Assembly: GCF_008831075.1 (NCBI RefSeq)
Contig: NZ_WBJX01000005.1
Location: 248,001 to 312,000, forward strand
Reading direction: 5' to 3'
DNA: 64,000 bases
DNA from: Pseudoclavibacter terrae
Lineage (GTDB): Bacteria > Actinomycetota > Actinomycetes > Actinomycetales > Microbacteriaceae
The notes beneath the pieces were generated by a model. It saw only the letters and a program-made list of their open reading frames with translations, had not been told where the DNA came from and ran no database searches. Each line of letters starts with the position of its first letter. Positions within the stretch are counted from its first letter, which is position 1. The translations under genes were made by a program, and so were the position numbers. Below are positions 1 to 7,571 of the stretch, piece after piece.

Positions 1-614
1 CCTCGTACAGCTCCTTCGGCACGCGGCTCATGCCGGCCATGAGCAGCACGGTCACGAGGCCGAGCGACACCCACGAGCCGATGAGCCCCACGGCTGGCAG
101 GGTGAAGGTGTAGTCGCCGAGCCACGCCCGCGTCCAGCTCTCGAGCCCCACGAGGCGCAGCAGCCCGTTGAGCGGTCCGTCGGGCGCGTAGATCTGCCGC
201 CACGTGACGGCGACGACGACCATCGCGATGACCTGCGGCAGGAAGATGAGGGTGCGGAAGAAGCCGAGGCCCCGCACCTTCGCGCGCGTCAGGATGGCCG
301 CGAGCATGAGCCCGACCGCGAGCGGCAGGATCGCGTAGAAGAAGATGAGCACGAACGCGTGCCCGAACGCCTCACGCAGCCGCTCGTCCTGCACGATCTG
401 CACGTAGTTGTCGAAGCCGACGAAGGTGGATGCGCCCAGCCCGTCCCACTCGAAAAACGAGAACTGCACGGCCCGACCGAGTGGGAACAGCAGGAACGTG
501 CCGTAGAGGAGGAACGCGGGCGCGAGGTACGCGAACGGCACCCAGGCGGGGGTGCCACGGCTGGCACCCCTCGCTGGGCGGCGCTTGCGCGCCGTGGGGT
601 TCTCGACCGTCATC
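1..614 (-). CDS. Carbohydrate ABC transporter permease (MalF type), C-terminus cut by window edge
   Basis: About 204 N-terminal residues are visible. They begin MTVENPTARKRR, followed by a hydrophobic helix (AYLAPAFLLYGTFLLFP) and further membrane segments, a typical first-permease layout. The edge cuts the gene inside the EAA loop (the last residues read VPKELYE), which in this family contacts the ATPase subunit. It lies 72 bp downstream of the solute-binding protein gene on the same strand, so it is probably the next gene of one operon; the partner permease would lie left of the window. Substrate is not determinable; the neighbouring kinase and GH4 glycosidase argue for a sugar or glycoside. 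Confidence 0.9.
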
Positions 615-686
615 CGCGGAGACGCTCGGGCCGCACTCGCGCGGCCAGGCCCAGACGGATGCTCCTCAGCTGCGACGACACTCGGC

Positions 687-2045
687 TCACTCGTTCGCTG
701 CAGTGAAGGCCGCGTAGTCGGTCTCGAGGGCCTCGGTGAACTGCTCTGGCGTGAGCTGTCCGTCGATGAGCCCCTGCAGGGACTGGCCGATCGTGTCGCC
801 GAAGGTCGGCGTCGCGTAGTCCAGGTAGGGGAGCACGCTGCCCGACTCGGTGACCTCGCCGAACGCCCCGTAGATGTCGGCGAAGACACCAGACTCCGGC
901 GCGAGCTCAGCGGACTTGTTCACGGGCAGGTTGCCCGTGTCGGCGAGGATCTGCATGGCGTCATCGCTCGTCAGGAAGTCGATGTACGCGGCGGCGACAT
1001 CGGTGTTGTCGGCTGCCGAGGTCATCGCGAACGGGAGGCCGGTGCCGCCGGTCGTCGCCAGCGCGCCATCATCCGTCTTCGGCACGAAGAAGCCGAGGTC
1101 GTCGCCCATGGTCGCCTCGAGGTCGGCCGCGAGCCAGGAGCCGCCGATGAGGAAGACGCCGTTGCCCTCGGCAAGCGCCTGCCAGGCCGCGTCGTAGTCG
1201 GTGCCGTTCACGCCAGCATTGAAGTAGCCGTCGTCCACCCAGCCCTTGAGTGCGGACGCCGCCTCCACGTTCTCCGGAGTCGTCCAGCTCGCGCCGGGGT
1301 TGCCGAGCCCGAGGTTCGTGACGGTCTCCGCATCCACGTAGCCACCCTGCAGCGGACCGAACACGTGCCCGGCCGGCCACTGCTCGATGTTGCCGAGCTG
1401 CATGGGCGTCTCGCCCGCCGCCTTCGCTGTCGCGAGTGCTGCATCGAACTCCGACCAGGTGCCGGGCACCTCGATGCCGAGCTTGTCGAGCTTCGCCTTC
1501 GAGTAGAAGATGCCCACGACCTCGCCGACCTGGGGGAGGCCGTACAGGTTGCCCTCGCCGAACACCTTCGCGTCCTCGCTGTACGTCGAGTACTGCAGGA
1601 TCGACTCCTGGTAGCGGTCGAACCAGCCGTACGCCTCCGCGTAGTCGTCGAGCGGGCGCAGCTGCCCGGCCTCGACGAACGCCCCCATCGTGTTCCGGCC
1701 GTTGTTGGCCTGCACGACGTCGGGCGCGTTGTCGTCGGTGAGCGCCAGGCGCAGCGTCGTCGCCAGGTCGTCGAAGGCCTGCGAGTTCCGCTCGATCGTC
1801 ACGTTCGGATACAGCTCCTCGAACGCCGCGTTCAACTGCTCGATCTGCTCGTTCTGCCCGCCGCGCACCTCCTGGTCCCAGACGGTGAGCGTCACGTCCC
1901 CGACCTGCGAGATGTCGGTGCTGATGTCGCCTGCCGGCTCGGCCGGGCCGTCCGTCTGGCCGGTGCCCGGCGCGCAGCCCGCCAGTGCGAGGACGAGCGC
2001 CAAGCCGCCTGCGGCCGCCGCGGTTCTCCGGTGCTTCTCGTACAT
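687..2045 (-). CDS. Extracellular solute-binding lipoprotein of carbohydrate ABC transporter
   Basis: 452 residues. The N-terminus has a lipoprotein signal peptide ending in the lipobox LALAGC, so the mature protein should be anchored on the outer face of the membrane. The body looks like a family-1 sugar-binding protein: TLTVWDQE near the start, then a two-lobe protein with an AFTSDDA-like late segment (YIDFLTSDDAMQILADTG). A clear ribosome site (AGGAAGG, 6-7 nt before ATG) supports the start. It sits between the upstream kinase gene (54-bp gap) and the downstream permease, giving the order kinase, binding protein, permease. The ligand cannot be read from sequence. Confidence 0.93.
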   Translation of the reverse strand: MYEKHRRTAAAAGGLALVLALAGCAPGTGQTDGPAEPAGDISTDISQVGDVTLTVWDQEVRGGQNEQIEQLNAAFEELYPNVTIERNSQAFDDLATTLRLALTDDNAPDVVQANNGRNTMGAFVEAGQLRPLDDYAEAYGWFDRYQESILQYSTYSEDAKVFGEGNLYGLPQVGEVVGIFYSKAKLDKLGIEVPGTWSEFDAALATAKAAGETPMQLGNIEQWPAGHVFGPLQGGYVDAETVTNLGLGNPGASWTTPENVEAASALKGWVDDGYFNAGVNGTDYDAAWQALAEGNGVFLIGGSWLAADLEATMGDDLGFFVPKTDDGALATTGGTGLPFAMTSAADNTDVAAAYIDFLTSDDAMQILADTGNLPVNKSAELAPESGVFADIYGAFGEVTESGSVLPYLDYATPTFGDTIGQSLQGLIDGQLTPEQFTEALETDYAAFTAANE

Positions 2046-2099
2046 GTTGGGCCTTCCTATCGCAGCGGGGGAGCAGAGGGTAAAGATATCGCTTGGGCG

Positions 2100-3284
2100 T
2101 CAGCCGGCGGGACGCTCGTCGCGCGGGGCGGCACCCTGCGCGCCCGAGATGGTGTGCCTTCCGGGAGGGAAATGGTCGATGAGGCGGAAGGTCGCCTCCG
2201 CACGGCGCACCGCGCCGGCACGCTCGGGGGGAAGCACATCCTGCAGGAAGCCGTAGCGCCGGATGAGGTCGGCATCGCCGGAAGCTCGCGTCGCCTCCCA
2301 CCAGTCAGCGATGTCACCCCAGCCGGGTGCGGCGAGCGAGCCCCCGAACTGCTGCACGGCGAGCGCGGAGCACAGCGCGGAGAACGTGAGGCGCTGCTCG
2401 AGCGGCCAGTCGCGCAGCGTCCCGAGCACGAAGGATGCGCCGAACACGTCTCCAGCCCCCGTCGCGTCGTACGCGCGAACCGGCACGGCCGGCACCCGGA
2501 CCTCCTCGCCCGTCGCGGAGTCGATGCCGATCGCGCCGTCCTTGCCGCAGGTCACGACGACGAACGGCACGTGCGCGGCGAGCGCGCGGGCTGCGGCGAG
2601 CGGCGACTCGGTGCGCGTGTACTCGACTGCCTCTCGCTCGTTCGGCAGGAACGCGTAGCAGGAGGAGAGCGGTTCGAGGACGGCCGGGTCCCACGCGCCC
2701 GTGTCGTCCCAGCCGACGTCGGCGAAGATGCGGGTGCCCTGGCCGGCAGCGCGCAGCCACCACGGCTCCTGCTCGAGGCTCGACATGACGCCCAGCTCGG
2801 TGAGCGCGGTGCGGCTCGAGATGCCGTCGCTCAGCAGCGCGTCGCTCGAGATCGGGCTCGGGTGCCCGTGGGTGATCATGCTGCGGTCGCCGTGCTGCGC
2901 CACCGAGACGGTGACGGCGGTGTGCCAGTTCTCGAAGCGGCGCGAGCGACTCAGGTCGATGCCCTCGTGCTCCTCGAGGAGCTCCCAGCACCAGCGCCCG
3001 TAGACGTCGTCGCCGAAGACCGACGCGAGGGAGGTCGTGAGCCCGAGACGGCTGGCGGCGACCGCCAGGTTCGCGATGCCACCCGGCGTCGACCCCATGC
3101 CGTCTGCCCACACCTCGGTGCCGGCGCTCGGCACACCATGCAGGTCGGTGAAGACGATGTCGAAGAAGACGGAGCCGGCGAGCACGACGTCGAAGCGTGC
3201 ATCCGCCGTCGCTCCTGCTTGTGGCGCCTGGAACGGGGCGGGCGCCTGGATCGGGGGCGACATGGGGTCGCGTGCGGAGTCCAT
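2100..3284 (-). CDS. PfkB-family (ribokinase-like) carbohydrate kinase
   Basis: About 394 residues. PfkB signatures are present: an N-terminal substrate-side segment with GSTPGGIANLAVAASRLG and the C-terminal DATGAGDVFGASF motif, which carries the catalytic Asp and the anion hole. Predicted reaction: ATP-dependent phosphorylation of a sugar or sugar derivative in the cytoplasm. I place the start at 3284 rather than the upstream ATG at 3305, because GAGAGGAG lies 6 nt before it. It is first in the minus-strand operon and faces the DeoR/GH4 pair. A kinase next to an ABC importer suggests that sugar is phosphorylated after uptake, which would fit a GH4 enzyme acting on phospho-sugars; that link is inference. 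Confidence 0.9.
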   Translation of the reverse strand: MDSARDPMSPPIQAPAPFQAPQAGATADARFDVVLAGSVFFDIVFTDLHGVPSAGTEVWADGMGSTPGGIANLAVAASRLGLTTSLASVFGDDVYGRWCWELLEEHEGIDLSRSRRFENWHTAVTVSVAQHGDRSMITHGHPSPISSDALLSDGISSRTALTELGVMSSLEQEPWWLRAAGQGTRIFADVGWDDTGAWDPAVLEPLSSCYAFLPNEREAVEYTRTESPLAAARALAAHVPFVVVTCGKDGAIGIDSATGEEVRVPAVPVRAYDATGAGDVFGASFVLGTLRDWPLEQRLTFSALCSALAVQQFGGSLAAPGWGDIADWWEATRASGDADLIRRYGFLQDVLPPERAGAVRRAEATFRLIDHFPPGRHTISGAQGAAPRDERPAG

Positions 3285-3301
3285 CGCGGCTCCTCTCGGG
3301 T

Positions 3302-3317
3302 GCAACAGCGGTGTTGC
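3302..3317. promoter_or_regulatory. Candidate operator: GCAACA-GCGG-TGTTGC inverted repeat
   Basis: Perfect 6-bp arms around a 4-bp centre. It lies at and just after the predicted transcription start of the minus-strand kinase operon and between two divergent transcription units, one of which encodes a DeoR-type repressor. This is a plausible repressor site, but no binding motif is known for this protein. Confidence 0.45.
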
Positions 3318-3323
3318 TCACAC

Positions 3324-3352
3324 ATCCTGCGCGGTGATCGTTCGTGCGTCAA
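3324..3352 (-). promoter_or_regulatory. Predicted promoter of kinase-ABC operon
   Basis: On the minus strand a TTGACG -35 box (3347-3352) is separated by 17 bp from CAGGAT (3324-3329), close to the housekeeping actinobacterial consensus. The start point would fall near 3317, inside the inverted repeat at 3302-3317. Confidence 0.6.
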
Positions 3353-3369
3353 GTCGTGCTCACTCGCGC

Positions 3370-3400
3370 TTGAATGCTGCGCGCTCGTGACTGCTACGAT
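3370..3400 (+). promoter_or_regulatory. Predicted promoter of DeoR-GH4 operon, leaderless
   Basis: TTGAAT at 3370-3375 and TACGAT at 3395-3400 (19-bp spacer, a little long; TGC precedes the -10 as an extended element). The -10 ends 7 nt before the ATG at 3408, so the transcript would begin at or next to the start codon. No Shine-Dalgarno sequence is present there. Confidence 0.5.
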
Positions 3401-3407
3401 GCCTCGC

Positions 3408-4157
3408 ATGCTCACCACGACCCGCCAGGCTCGCATCCTGCAGTCGCTGCGCGCAGACGGGCAGGTCACCGTCGAGCAGCTGGCCGTGCAGTTCGGGGTC
3501 TCGCCGTCGACGGTGCGCCGCGACCTCAACGCGCTCAGCGCGGAGGGCCTGCTCCGTCGTGTCAGAGGCGGCGGCAGCGTCGAGCCCGACCGGGTTCCCT
3601 TCGCCGAGGTCGCGACGCACCAGAGCTCCGAGAAGGGCGCCATCGCGGCCCGAGCCGCCGAGCTGGTGCGCGACGGCGACGTCGTCCTCATCGACATCGG
3701 CACGACCACGGCCCACCTCGCGAGAGAGCTGCGCGGCCGACGCATCACCGTCATCACCTCGAGCCTCGCCGTCGTCGATGCGCTGCGCGACGACGACACG
3801 GTCGAGCTCATCGTGCTCGGCGGGGTCGTCCGGAAGAACTACAGCTCCATGGTCGGCGTGCTCACCGAGCAGGCGCTCGCGCAGATCCGGGCCACCGTCT
3901 GCTTCCTCGGCACCAGCGGCATCCGCCCGGACGGCACGGTCTCGGACACGACCGGGACGGAGGTTCCCGTCAAGCTCGCGATGATCGCGTCGTCGCAGCG
4001 GACCGTCGTGCTCGCGGATGCGACCAAGTTTCCCGGGGTCGGGCTGCTGCGGGTCTGCGGGGCCAGCGAGATCACGGGTGTCGTGACGGAGAGACAAGCG
4101 GACCCGGCGACGCTCGCCGTGCTCCGTGAGGCGGAAGTAGAGGTGATGTTCTCGTGA
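3408..4157 (+). CDS. DeoR/GlpR-family transcriptional regulator
   Basis: 249 residues. An N-terminal winged helix (residues about 3-57; QVTVEQLAVQFGVSPSTVRRDL is the recognition region) is followed by a DeoR-C sensor domain with the IDIGTTTAHLARELRG loop that binds phosphorylated sugars in this family. Start chosen at ATG 3408 because a -10-like TACGAT ends 7 nt upstream and no ribosome site exists; an in-frame ATG at 3399 is the alternative. The GH4 gene overlaps its 3' end by 4 bp. It is divergent from the kinase-ABC operon, so it is expected to repress both units until a sugar phosphate accumulates. Confidence 0.92.
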   Translation: MLTTTRQARILQSLRADGQVTVEQLAVQFGVSPSTVRRDLNALSAEGLLRRVRGGGSVEPDRVPFAEVATHQSSEKGAIAARAAELVRDGDVVLIDIGTTTAHLARELRGRRITVITSSLAVVDALRDDDTVELIVLGGVVRKNYSSMVGVLTEQALAQIRATVCFLGTSGIRPDGTVSDTTGTEVPVKLAMIASSQRTVVLADATKFPGVGLLRVCGASEITGVVTERQADPATLAVLREAEVEVMFS

Positions 4158-5506
4158 AGCTGACGATCATCGGAGGCGGAGGGTTCCGCGTTCCCCAGGT
4201 GTTCGAGGCGGTCGCCTCCGACGAGGCCCCCGTCCGCATCGACGAGCTGAGCCTCTACGACATCTCACCCGAGCGGCTCGCGATCATCCGCGTGATCGTC
4301 GAGCGCATCGCGAGCGAGCGTCGTTTCGCGCCGAGGATCACGGTGACGACCGACCTCGAGGAGGCGCTGCAGGGCGCCGACTTCGTCTTCAGCGCCGTCC
4401 GCGTGGGCGGCACAGCCGGTCGGGTGGCGGATGAGCGCATCGCCCTCGAGCTCGGCGTGCTCGGGCAGGAGACGGTCGGCCCGGGCGGGCTCGCCTACGC
4501 GCTGCGCACGATCCCGTTCATGGTCTCGCTCGCGGAGACGATCCGTCGAGTCGCGCCTGAGGCGTGGGTCATCAACTTCACCAACCCGGCAGGCATCGTC
4601 ACGGAAGCCATGCGCGGCGTGCTCGGCGATCGCGTCGTCGGCATCTGCGACACCCCGATCGGTCTGCTGCGGCGAGCCGCGGCCGTCGCGGGGGCAGGAG
4701 CGCCGCGCCCCGGTGCCAGCGCATCCTCCGAGGTCGCCTTCGACTACGTCGGGCTGAACCACCTCGGCTGGCTGCGCTCCCTCGAGGTCGACGGGGTCGA
4801 GCGCCTGCCGGAGCTGCTCGCCTCCGACGCCTCGCTGCAGCGGATCGAGGAGGCGCGTCTCCTCGGCTTCGACTGGGTGCGGGCCCTCGGCGCGTTGCCC
4901 AACGAGTACCTCTACTACTACTCCTTCACCCGCGAAGCGAACGAGAGCATCCGCGCCGCCGCTTCCACGAGGGGCGAGTACCTCGACGCGCAGCAGGGTG
5001 CGTTCTTCGCGAACCCCGGCACTGACCCGTTCGAGTCCTGGACGCGCACCCGTGACGATCGCGAGGCGAGCTATATGGCCGAGAGTCGCGAAGAGGGCGA
5101 GGAGCGCGACGTCGAGGATGTCGCCGGAGGCGGCTACGAGAGCGTCGCCCTCGATCTGATGGCGGCCCTCTCGTCGGGAACGCCGGCGACCATGATCCTC
5201 AATGTGCGCAACGGCGGACTCGTCCCCGCCCTGCCTGAGGACGCGGTGGTCGAGGTCGGCTGCGTCGTCGATGCCGACGGCGTGCATCCGTGGCCGATCG
5301 CCCCCGTCGAAGGGGAGATGCTCGGGCTCATGACCCAGGTGAAGGCAGCCGAGCAGCTCGTGATCGAAGCAGCCACTCGCGGCTCCCGCGAGCTCGCCTG
5401 GCGTGGCTTCGCCGCGCACCCGCTCGTCGATTCGGTCGCAGTGGCGCGGAAGCTCGTCGACGGCTACAGCCAGCACTTCACGAGTATCGGGCGCCTCCTC
5501 CACTGA
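4154..5506 (+). CDS. Glycoside hydrolase family 4 (6-phospho-glycosidase type)
   Basis: 450 residues, the normal GH4 size. An N-terminal Rossmann motif (IIGGGGFRVPQ) binds NAD; the metal-site residues are seen as Cys in GICDTP (about residue 165) and His in LNHLGWL (about residue 203). GH4 enzymes cleave glycosides by an oxidation/elimination mechanism needing NAD+ and Mn2+. Start is GTG within GTGA, overlapping the DeoR stop, so translation is probably coupled. Many members act on 6-phospho-glucosides and others on unphosphorylated galactosides or glucuronides. The nearby PfkB kinase favours a phosphorylated substrate, but this cannot be decided here. Confidence 0.92.
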   Translation: MKLTIIGGGGFRVPQVFEAVASDEAPVRIDELSLYDISPERLAIIRVIVERIASERRFAPRITVTTDLEEALQGADFVFSAVRVGGTAGRVADERIALELGVLGQETVGPGGLAYALRTIPFMVSLAETIRRVAPEAWVINFTNPAGIVTEAMRGVLGDRVVGICDTPIGLLRRAAAVAGAGAPRPGASASSEVAFDYVGLNHLGWLRSLEVDGVERLPELLASDASLQRIEEARLLGFDWVRALGALPNEYLYYYSFTREANESIRAAASTRGEYLDAQQGAFFANPGTDPFESWTRTRDDREASYMAESREEGEERDVEDVAGGGYESVALDLMAALSSGTPATMILNVRNGGLVPALPEDAVVEVGCVVDADGVHPWPIAPVEGEMLGLMTQVKAAEQLVIEAATRGSRELAWRGFAAHPLVDSVAVARKLVDGYSQHFTSIGRLLH

Positions 5507-5548
5507 TCGCACTCGACCCGCGTCGCGCTGCCGGGCCTTCGCGGTCCG

Positions 5549-6346
5549 TCATCGCGACGCGCGGTTCATCCCGCGCAGCAGCAGCTTGCGAGGCGCGAAC
5601 TTCGACGCGATCGTGAGCGCCGTGTTGGTGGGACCGGGGACGACCGACGGTCCCGGGTCGCTCTTCCTGAGGGCGCGCAGCGTGATCGCCACGACGCGGC
5701 TGGCCGTCATGCGCGGCAGTCCCGAGCCCATGCTCTCGCCCGCGACGTCGAAGAACTCCGTCGAGGTCGGCCCAGGCGAAAGTGCGAGGACCCTCAGGCC
5801 GGTGCTCGCGGATTCTGCCCACAGCGCTTCGGTGAAGCTCCGCACGAAGGCCTTCGTCGCCCCGTAGACCGCGAAACCGGGCGTCGGCTGGTATCCGGCG
5901 ACGCTCGCGACGTTGACGAGGAAGCCATCACCCTCCCGGAGCTGCCCGATGAACACCTGCGTGAGGTCGACGAGCGCCGCCACGTTGAGCGCGATCTCCT
6001 CGCGCACGCGTTCCGGGTCCTCGTCATGGAAGGCCCCGCTCGTCCCGAACCCGGCGTTGTTGATGAGGCTCGTCACGTGCACGTCTCGGCGTTCGAGCTC
6101 GGACTTGAGCGTGGATGCGGCCCCCACCTCGCCGAGATCGGCGGCGATCGTCGTCACGGTCACCCCGTACCGTCTTCTCAGCTCGTCCGCGAGGTCCGCG
6201 AGCTTCGCCTCACGGCGGGCGACCAGCACGAGATCGCTGCCGCGGGACGCGAGCTGGCGCGCGAACTCGGCACCGAGGCCTGAGCTCGCGCCCGTGACGA
6301 GCACGGTCTGCGATCCGAAGCGGAGGGGAGGCTTCTGAGAAGTCAT
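5549..6346 (-). CDS. Classical SDR oxidoreductase
   Basis: 265 residues with all classical short-chain dehydrogenase hallmarks: cofactor loop TGASSGLG, the NNAG motif (LINNAGFG), the catalytic Ser in NVASVAG and YGATK with Tyr and Lys. The LVARREAKL segment with Arg after the second strand suggests NADP(H) preference. It faces the GH4 gene tail to tail with 42 bp between, so it is a separate unit. Substrate unknown; similar proteins are annotated as DltE-like or generic reductases. Confidence 0.88.
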   Translation of the reverse strand: MTSQKPPLRFGSQTVLVTGASSGLGAEFARQLASRGSDLVLVARREAKLADLADELRRRYGVTVTTIAADLGEVGAASTLKSELERRDVHVTSLINNAGFGTSGAFHDEDPERVREEIALNVAALVDLTQVFIGQLREGDGFLVNVASVAGYQPTPGFAVYGATKAFVRSFTEALWAESASTGLRVLALSPGPTSTEFFDVAGESMGSGLPRMTASRVVAITLRALRKSDPGPSVVPGPTNTALTIASKFAPRKLLLRGMNRASR

Positions 6347-6605
6347 GCGGCCAATGTACGGGGGTGCTTCCGGCGAAGCCTGCGCGCGGGGTCCCGATGC
6401 GTCGTCAACCTCCGAGCATTGCTCGGCGGCCTACTGAAGTGGACTAAATTCGAGGAGGACACTCGCCTCAGTTCTAGGCTGGAGCCACCCTCGGCGCCCA
6501 CGCCTCGGCTTTCCTGAACTGTGTTCCTGGGCACGGTCCGCCGCGTAGCTCTGCGGCTCCTCTGTCACTGAGCGAAGGCTCACCCAGCGCGAAGGACCCT
6601 CACCC

Positions 6606-7391
6606 ATGACTCGCACGTACGTCGTCACAGGCTCGGCAACCGGCATCGGCAAGGCGGCGGCGCTGAAGCTCAGGGAGGACGGGCACCGAGTCATCGGCGT
6701 CGACCTCGCCGGAGCCGACATCAACGTCGACCTCACGAGCGCCGAGGGCCGGGCAGAGCTCATCGCTCAGGCCACCGAGCTCAGCGGGGGCATCGTCGAC
6801 GGTGCGCTCGCGATCGCAGACCGCATGCGGCCCGCCTCGGAGACGGTCTCGGTGAATCACTTCGGGGCTGTCGCCACGCTCGAGGGCCTGCGGCCCCTGC
6901 TGGCGCTATCGGATGCTCCTCGTGCCGCGGTCGTCGCCACGCTCGTCGCGCTCGAGGAGGTCGACGGCCAGCTGCTGGACCTCATCGAGACGGGTGACGA
7001 GGACGCCGCCCTCGCCTACGCGGACGAGCTGGCATCGGCAGTGACGCCCCTCGGCTGGTCCGTGCTCTTCACCACGTCGAAGCAGTCCGTCTCGCGCTGG
7101 GCGAGGCGCGCCGCGACCCAGCCGGAATGGGGTGGCGAGGGCATCGCCCTGAACGTCGTGGCTCCGGGGCGCGCGTTCATGTCCATGACCGCGGGCGCGC
7201 TCGAGACATGCGAGAGTCGCGCCGCGCTCGGGCGTGAGGAGGCAGTCCCTGAGGGGCAGCTGACGGGCGACCCGAGCCACGTCGCGAACCTCCTCGCGTG
7301 GCTCACCAGCGAGGACAACGGCTACGTGACCGGCCAGGTCATCTACGCCGACGGGGGAGCCGAGAGCGCGCGCCGCCCCGCGCTCATCTGA
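6606..7391 (+). CDS. SDR-fold protein with degenerate catalytic residues
   Basis: 261 residues. The Rossmann start (YVVTGSATGIGKAAALKL) and the C-terminal GYVTGQVIYADGG place it in the SDR superfamily, closest in layout to short 3-alpha-hydroxysteroid-dehydrogenase-like members. The YxxxK site reads FTTSK, so the catalytic Tyr is Phe (TTC codon), and the usual catalytic Ser strand reads VVATLVALEEV, with no Ser in place. The Lys and the fold are kept. It may be a nucleotide-binding or regulatory pseudoenzyme, or use a shifted mechanism. AAGGA before the ATG serves as ribosome site. The 259-bp gap upstream shows nothing else I can name. Confidence 0.82.
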   Translation: MTRTYVVTGSATGIGKAAALKLREDGHRVIGVDLAGADINVDLTSAEGRAELIAQATELSGGIVDGALAIADRMRPASETVSVNHFGAVATLEGLRPLLALSDAPRAAVVATLVALEEVDGQLLDLIETGDEDAALAYADELASAVTPLGWSVLFTTSKQSVSRWARRAATQPEWGGEGIALNVVAPGRAFMSMTAGALETCESRAALGREEAVPEGQLTGDPSHVANLLAWLTSEDNGYVTGQVIYADGGAESARRPALI

Positions 7392-7474
7392 CCCGCGCAC
7401 CCGCGCCCCGCCCGTGCCCCGCTCACGCTCGCCCCGGCATCCGTCCCGCCCGCGTGCATCCGCCTGCGGCCATG

Positions 7475-7511
7475 CGAAGGTGCATCCATACGAAGGTGCA
7501 TCCAGACGAAG
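7475..7511. repeat. Short 16-bp direct repeat, about 2.3 copies
   Basis: Two adjacent copies of a 16-bp unit beginning CGAAGGTGCATCCA (7475-7490 and 7491-7506), then the start of a third. It lies in the convergent intergenic space just before the palindrome at 7514. No function can be assigned. Confidence 0.6.
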
Positions 7512-7513
7512 AA

Positions 7514-7541
7514 TGCAGGCTCGTTGCGCAACGAGCCTGCA
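7514..7541. terminator. 28-bp perfect palindrome between convergent genes
   Basis: A perfect inverted repeat with no unpaired loop base, core CTCGTTGC/GCAACGAG, located between the ends of the SDR gene and the MHS transporter gene. It would form a very stable hairpin on either strand and probably ends transcription from both sides. No T-tract follows, which is common for actinobacterial terminators. Confidence 0.6.
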
Positions 7542-7571
7542 CTCTCCGTCTGGGTGCGACCCCGTTGCGGG

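Noticed and set aside
552-4157. A 1201-codon plus-strand frame running through the SBP, kinase and DeoR genes
   Set aside because: Only its last about 250 codons are a real gene (DeoR type). The remainder is antisense to well-supported minus-strand genes and reads as Arg/Val-rich noise caused by GC-rich third positions.
6347-6605. Possible small RNA or extra gene between the two SDR genes
   Set aside because: Only a weak TAGGCT box (6475-6480) is visible; no stable isolated hairpin or coding frame stood out.
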